This document shows positions 60,589 to 64,000 of a stretch of DNA of 64,000 bases, one piece after another (positions within the stretch are counted from its first letter, which is position 1; every line of letters starts with the position of its first letter). The stretch is from Lachnospiraceae bacterium MD329 (GTDB lineage: Bacteria; Bacillota; Clostridia; UBA1381): positions 124,001-188,000 of the forward strand of contig VIQV01000029.1 in the NCBI GenBank assembly GCA_010206265.1, in the 5' to 3' direction. Under the pieces are notes generated by a model. The model did not search any database. It had not been told where the DNA came from and saw only the letters and a list, made by a program, of their open reading frames with translations. A program made the position numbers and the translations under genes.

Positions 60589-61244
60589 TTTTTCATCTCC
60601 ATAAATTCCTCATAACCTCTGCGACGCAGTGTACACGCAGGACAATGACCGCAACCCTCGCCCATAACGCCGTTATAGCAGGTAAGCGTTTTGTTATACA
60701 CAAGGTCAAGCACACCCAGCTTATCCGCCATTTCCCACGTCTGCGCCTTGTTAATCCACATAAGCGGTGTATGTATTACAAAATTATAATCCATTGCAAG
60801 GTTTAACGTTACGTTAAGTGATTTTACAAAAATATCGCGGCAGTCGGGATAACCAGAAAAATCGGTTTCACATACGCCCGTCACCAAATCAGTCGCGCCG
60901 TGAGTTTTTGCGTAAATCGCCGCATAGCTCAAAAACAACAGATTTCTTCCTTCAACAAATGTATTTGGAGGCGCGCCCTCAGGCTTTTCCTCCTCTACGG
61001 GAATATCATCACGGGTAAGTGAATTTGCGCTTAATTGATTTATAATCGGCGTCGGAATCACCTCGTATTCGATACCTGCCTCATCACAAATATTCTGAGC
61101 ACATTCAAGCTCTGTTTTATGACGCTGACCGTAATCAAAACCTACCGCCGCAACATTCTCTTTACCAAAACGTTCTATAGCCCAAAACAGACACGTCGTA
61201 CTGTCCTGACCGCCCGATAAAACCACTATTGCTTTTCTCTCCAT
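60576..61244 (-). CDS. queC: 7-cyano-7-deazaguanine synthase
   Basis: 222 residues. PP-loop [16 protein letters not shown] and C-terminal zinc site [17 protein letters not shown] are complete. Converts 7-carboxy-7-deazaguanine to preQ0 using ATP and ammonia. Confidence 0.95.
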   Translation of the reverse strand: MERKAIVVLSGGQDSTTCLFWAIERFGKENVAAVGFDYGQRHKTELECAQNICDEAGIEYEVIPTPIINQLSANSLTRDDIPVEEEKPEGAPPNTFVEGRNLLFLSYAAIYAKTHGATDLVTGVCETDFSGYPDCRDIFVKSLNVTLNLAMDYNFVIHTPLMWINKAQTWEMADKLGVLDLVYNKTLTCYNGVMGEGCGHCPACTLRRRGYEEFMEMKKCTK

Positions 61245-61246
61245 TT

Positions 61247-61723
61247 TTATCTCTCCTTTAAGCCTTCAAACAAGCGTGTTTCCGCTATCTTTTCATATTT
61301 CGTACCCTTTTCACCGTAATTTGCAAACGGATAAATCGCGATACCGCCGCGCGGAGTGAAAATACCCTTAACCTCAAGATATTTAGGCTCCATAAGCTTA
61401 ACGAGGTCTTTCATAATGATATTAATACAGTCCTCGTGAAAATCACCCTGATTACGGAAACTGAAAAGGTATAGTTTCAGGGATTTTGACTCAACCATTT
61501 TTTCATTCGGAATATAATTTATCTTTATCCGCGCAAAATCAGGCTGACCCGTAATCGGACAAAGCGACGTAAATTCAGGGCAGTCAAATGTGACCATATA
61601 ATCATTATCCGGATGTTTATTAATAAATGTTTCAAGCACCTCAGGCGCGTAAGTGTCCTTGTATACTGTTTTTTTATTTCCCAGTAAAGTTAGATTTTCA
61701 ACTTCATTTTCATTTCTCGGCAT
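61247..61723 (-). CDS. queF: preQ0 reductase (NADPH-dependent)
   Basis: 158 residues of the short YkvM type. Nucleophile Cys in [14 protein letters not shown] and [14 protein letters not shown] with FHEDC. Reduces preQ0 to preQ1. First gene of the queF-C-D-E-folE operon; no preQ1 riboswitch motif is visible in its short leader. Ribosome site TAGGAGGT lies before the ATG. Confidence 0.95.
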   Translation of the reverse strand: MPRNENEVENLTLLGNKKTVYKDTYAPEVLETFINKHPDNDYMVTFDCPEFTSLCPITGQPDFARIKINYIPNEKMVESKSLKLYLFSFRNQGDFHEDCINIIMKDLVKLMEPKYLEVKGIFTPRGGIAIYPFANYGEKGTKYEKIAETRLFEGLKER

Positions 61724-61795
61724 TTTATTACCTCCTAAAATTTTATTGAGGAAAATACTCTAAAAAGATATGCATTTAAACGATTGCCTCATATA

Positions 61796-61824
61796 ATTAT
61801 ACGCAAATGTGTAATTTTTCTCAA
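61796..61824 (-). promoter_or_regulatory. Promoter of the queuosine operon
   Basis: Minus strand TTGAGA (61824-61819), 17-base spacer, TATAAT (61801-61796). The -35 lies within the last codons of tyrA. A leader of about 65 bases follows, without a preQ1 aptamer. Confidence 0.7.
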
Positions 61825-62660
61825 TCCAAGAGCCATTTCATTTTTTGTGCTGTTGCGTGTTTCATTATTTCCTCTAATTTGTTTCGGTCGCTATTAGCGG
61901 TTGCCTGCTTTATTTTTTCAAGACTTTCCTGCATTTCTTCAATTCTTGCACAAAGCGAGTCTTTATTTTCTACAAACAATTCGCTCCACATTTCCGCATT
62001 GATTATCGCCACTCGCGTACAGTCGCGCAGTGAACCTGCGCTGAAAAATGTTGAACGTTCAATCATAGGATTGTCACACAAAGCCACAGCAACCACGTGC
62101 ATAAGCTGACTTGTATAAGCAATAACTGCGTCGTGCTCTTCAGGTGTTGTTGTTATAACGTGCTTACAGCCGATATATTCAGCAAGTTCACGGACAAGCG
62201 CAATATTTTCGGGCTTATTGTTTTTTGTCGGCGTGATAAGAAACGACGCCTTGTTGAATAAAGTATCAGTCGAGCTTTTGTAACCGCCCACTTCACGTCC
62301 TGCCATAGGGTGCGCGCCGATAAAATCAACGCTTTGAGGAAGTATTTTTGAAAGCTCGTCCACCATAAACCCCTTTACACCCGAAACATCGGTAATTACC
62401 GCACCGTTTTTTATATGGGCTAAATTATCCTTTACAATATCCACATTCAACTGCGGATAAAGACAAAGAATAATCAAATCCGCGCCGTCCATTACCTCCG
62501 CAGGGTCGGAACTCCCCTCGTCAATTGCGCCATCCTGCTTTGCAAGCAGCAGTGTTTCAGCAGTTCTGTTATAAGCCGCAATCGTGCAGTTACGAAAACC
62601 ACGCAGTCTTCTTGCAATTGAACCCCCGATAAGTCCCAATCCAATTATTGCTATTTTCAT
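61821..62660 (-). CDS. tyrA: Prephenate dehydrogenase
   Basis: 279 residues from ATG 62660; an ATG four codons upstream (62672) is also possible. Rossmann motif IAIIGLGLIGGSIARRL, then SGVKGF and GAHPMAGREVGG as in the TyrA active site. Makes 4-hydroxyphenylpyruvate from prephenate for tyrosine. No fused chorismate mutase or ACT domain. Together with aroF and pheA elsewhere in the window it covers aromatic amino acid synthesis. Confidence 0.94.
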   Translation of the reverse strand: MKIAIIGLGLIGGSIARRLRGFRNCTIAAYNRTAETLLLAKQDGAIDEGSSDPAEVMDGADLIILCLYPQLNVDIVKDNLAHIKNGAVITDVSGVKGFMVDELSKILPQSVDFIGAHPMAGREVGGYKSSTDTLFNKASFLITPTKNNKPENIALVRELAEYIGCKHVITTTPEEHDAVIAYTSQLMHVVAVALCDNPMIERSTFFSAGSLRDCTRVAIINAEMWSELFVENKDSLCARIEEMQESLEKIKQATANSDRNKLEEIMKHATAQKMKWLLD

Positions 62661-62831
62661 AATAATCACCATTTCACATCAATTTATCCACTCTATTCTA
62701 CCACAAAAATCTCCGCTTGTGAATATATATATTAAAATTTGCGTAAATATTTTATTATTATCAGTAGACTAAAAAACGGTTTTGTGATATACTTAGTTAT
62801 ACTGGGAGATTTTATAACTTGATGAAAGGCT

Positions 62832-63689
62832 ATGGTAGAACGTATGAAAAAATTTAAAAACGCAATTCTTGAAATTATACGGTTTATTGACTGCCTTGCA
62901 GGAGATAATGTAAGTATATATGCGGCACAGGCGTCATTTTTTCTTATAATTTCGGTTATTCCGTTTTTAATGCTTTGTTTTAATATAATAAAACTATTCA
63001 TAGTTATCGACGAACAGGCAATAATACATACTATAAATTCCTTTGCGCCTGCTGAGATAAGCCATTTGCTTACTACTGTTATAAATGAGCTTTTCAGCCG
63101 TGCGGCGTCAGCGTCGTTAATCTCAATTTCAGCTGTGACTACGCTTTGGCTTGCCTCACGAGGCATTATGGCTCTGTACACGGGACTTAACCGCGTATAC
63201 AACCTGCCGACACGGAATTATTTTTACAGCCGTTTTATTGCCGTAATTTATACGCTGGCATTTCTTGCAGGACTGATTTTAACTATTATTGTATTCGGTT
63301 TCGGCGGTAAGATAGAAAGCATACTGGGCGGAAGAATTATAATACTGTCAAAAATAATATGGATTCTGATGAAGCTCAGAATATTTATCTTTATAATTCT
63401 GCTGACTCTTATTTTCGCTCTGGCATACAAGGTACTCCCGAAACGCAACAGCAGCTTTAAAAACCAAATCCCCGGCGCGCTTTTCGCGGCTGTCGGCTGG
63501 ATAGCGTTTTCATTTATATACTCGATTTATATAGAAAACTTTTCAAATTATTCATATGTATACGGCTCTCTTGCCGCCGCGGTATTTCTTATGCTATGGC
63601 TGTATTTCTGTATGAACATATTTCTTTACGGCGCCCAATTCAATAAAATGCTTGAATTTGGGTACTTTTCAAAAAAAACTACACTTTAA
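62832..63689 (+). CDS. YihY/BrkB family inner membrane protein
   Basis: 285 residues with about six membrane helices. DNVSIYAAQASFFLIISVIP is the family's opening motif, and IPGALFAAVGWIAFSFIYSIYI the later one. Once called ribonuclease BN; role unknown, perhaps transport. An extended -10 promoter (TGATATACT near 62788) lies upstream. Confidence 0.9.
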   Translation: MVERMKKFKNAILEIIRFIDCLAGDNVSIYAAQASFFLIISVIPFLMLCFNIIKLFIVIDEQAIIHTINSFAPAEISHLLTTVINELFSRAASASLISISAVTTLWLASRGIMALYTGLNRVYNLPTRNYFYSRFIAVIYTLAFLAGLILTIIVFGFGGKIESILGGRIIILSKIIWILMKLRIFIFIILLTLIFALAYKVLPKRNSSFKNQIPGALFAAVGWIAFSFIYSIYIENFSNYSYVYGSLAAAVFLMLWLYFCMNIFLYGAQFNKMLEFGYFSKKTTL

Positions 63690-63732
63690 CGCAAAAGTGT
63701 GGTAAAATAAACTGAGAGAGGAGGAGTCCTAT

Positions 63733-64000
63733 ATGGCTTTTGATGTTATTGTATTCAGTCAGAAAGAACTTGACAGCGCATTAAGCGCGGGCAATAAATC
63801 AATATGTCTGTGCGACGGTGTATTCCTCCTGCCCGATACAGAAGACGTTACTTATACGTCTATCGGAAATGTAAAAATTTTATCTGCTCCTTCCGCATCG
63901 GTTTCAAGCTATATATCATCATATACAACATCATATGTGACCTCATATACGATGTCGTACGTCACCTCTTACAAATATGAATATGAATTTACTTCATCAG
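63733..64000 (+). CDS. Start of a protein with Tyr/Ser/Thr tandem repeats (cut by window edge)
   Basis: GAGGAGG lies about nine bases before ATG 63733; the frame is open to the window end (89 codons). The first 55 residues (MAFDVIVFSQKELDSALSAG...) look globular; then a repeat of roughly four to five residues follows: SSYISSYTTSYVTSYTMSY. Such runs are typical of extended surface stalks or amyloid-like segments. No signal peptide at the N-terminus. Family unknown. Confidence 0.6.
   Translation, partial: MAFDVIVFSQKELDSALSAGNKSICLCDGVFLLPDTEDVTYTSIGNVKILSAPSASVSSYISSYTTSYVTSYTMSYVTSYKYEYEFTSS

Noticed and set aside
61724-61795. preQ1 riboswitch in the queF leader
   Set aside because: The leader is about 65 bases and lacks the preQ1-I hairpin with its conserved C-rich loop and A-rich tail. 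Only a promoter and a ribosome site are visible.
1-64000. CRISPR arrays, rRNA genes, insertion sequences
   Set aside because: No regularly spaced direct repeats of CRISPR type, no rRNA and no transposase gene were seen anywhere in the window.

Overview
The window looks like a chromosome segment of a low-GC, Gram-positive, anaerobic clostridial bacterium. The signs are SLH-domain surface proteins, copper-amine-oxidase-type stalk domains, AAGGAGG ribosome sites, consensus TTGACA-17-TATAAT promoters, an IreB regulator, fused ECF transporter genes and a guanidine-type riboswitch before a MATE pump. Five or six carbohydrate-active enzymes act on pectin and rhamnogalacturonan, so a gut or rumen pectin degrader is likely (Monoglobus-like, but I cannot prove the genus).

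Layout. 1-7.1 kb is the right part of an AT-rich mobile element: a cut-off gene, a cluster of inverted repeats that may be oriT, a MobC-type protein, a membrane protein, an SLH protein, a candidate type I toxin-antitoxin locus, a large secreted protein, a 40-codon gene and a large serine recombinase. 7.1-9.8 kb is a string of single-gene units (nucleotidyltransferase, NUDIX, GNAT, truncated kinase); three sibling terminator hairpins separate the first units. 9.9-11.1 kb is a CorC/HlyC transporter-like protein. 11.2-19.8 kb is a four-gene rhamnogalacturonan operon on the minus strand (PL11, GH127, GH28, GH106-like). 20-21.2 kb holds a metal-type ArsR regulator, rpsU-yqeY and tRNA-Thr.

21.5-34.5 kb is a complete but minimal tailed-particle cluster: a LexA/CI-like repressor facing a packaging, head, tail and lysis operon, with no integrase, no replication genes and a small terminase lacking its DNA-binding half. 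It resembles a gene transfer agent or PBSX-like domesticated particle, and it is the strongest novelty candidate. 34.5-40 kb is core metabolism (M16 protease, IreB, a PL22-like protein, aroF-pheA-tadA) plus a candidate structured noncoding RNA on the minus strand at 36.4-36.5 kb.

40-50.3 kb reads as one long minus-strand operon: trmB, a surface alpha/alpha-barrel SLH protein, a membrane-tethered DUF4430 protein, EcfT, a fused EcfA-EcfA'-S protein, a signal-peptide-only ORF, GH43, a methyltransferase, a NUDIX hydrolase and MetY. The barrel plus DUF4430 pair matches the two domains of animal intrinsic factor, which suggests a surface corrinoid capture system feeding the ECF transporter. 50.4-64 kb carries a membrane HNH protein, GDPD, MntP, a secreted stalk-domain protein, a guanidine-IV-like riboswitch with a MATE pump, a GH13 amylase, an acyltransferase, YebC, the preQ1 operon queF-C-D-E-folE, tyrA, a BrkB-family protein and a cut-off Tyr/Ser/Thr repeat protein.
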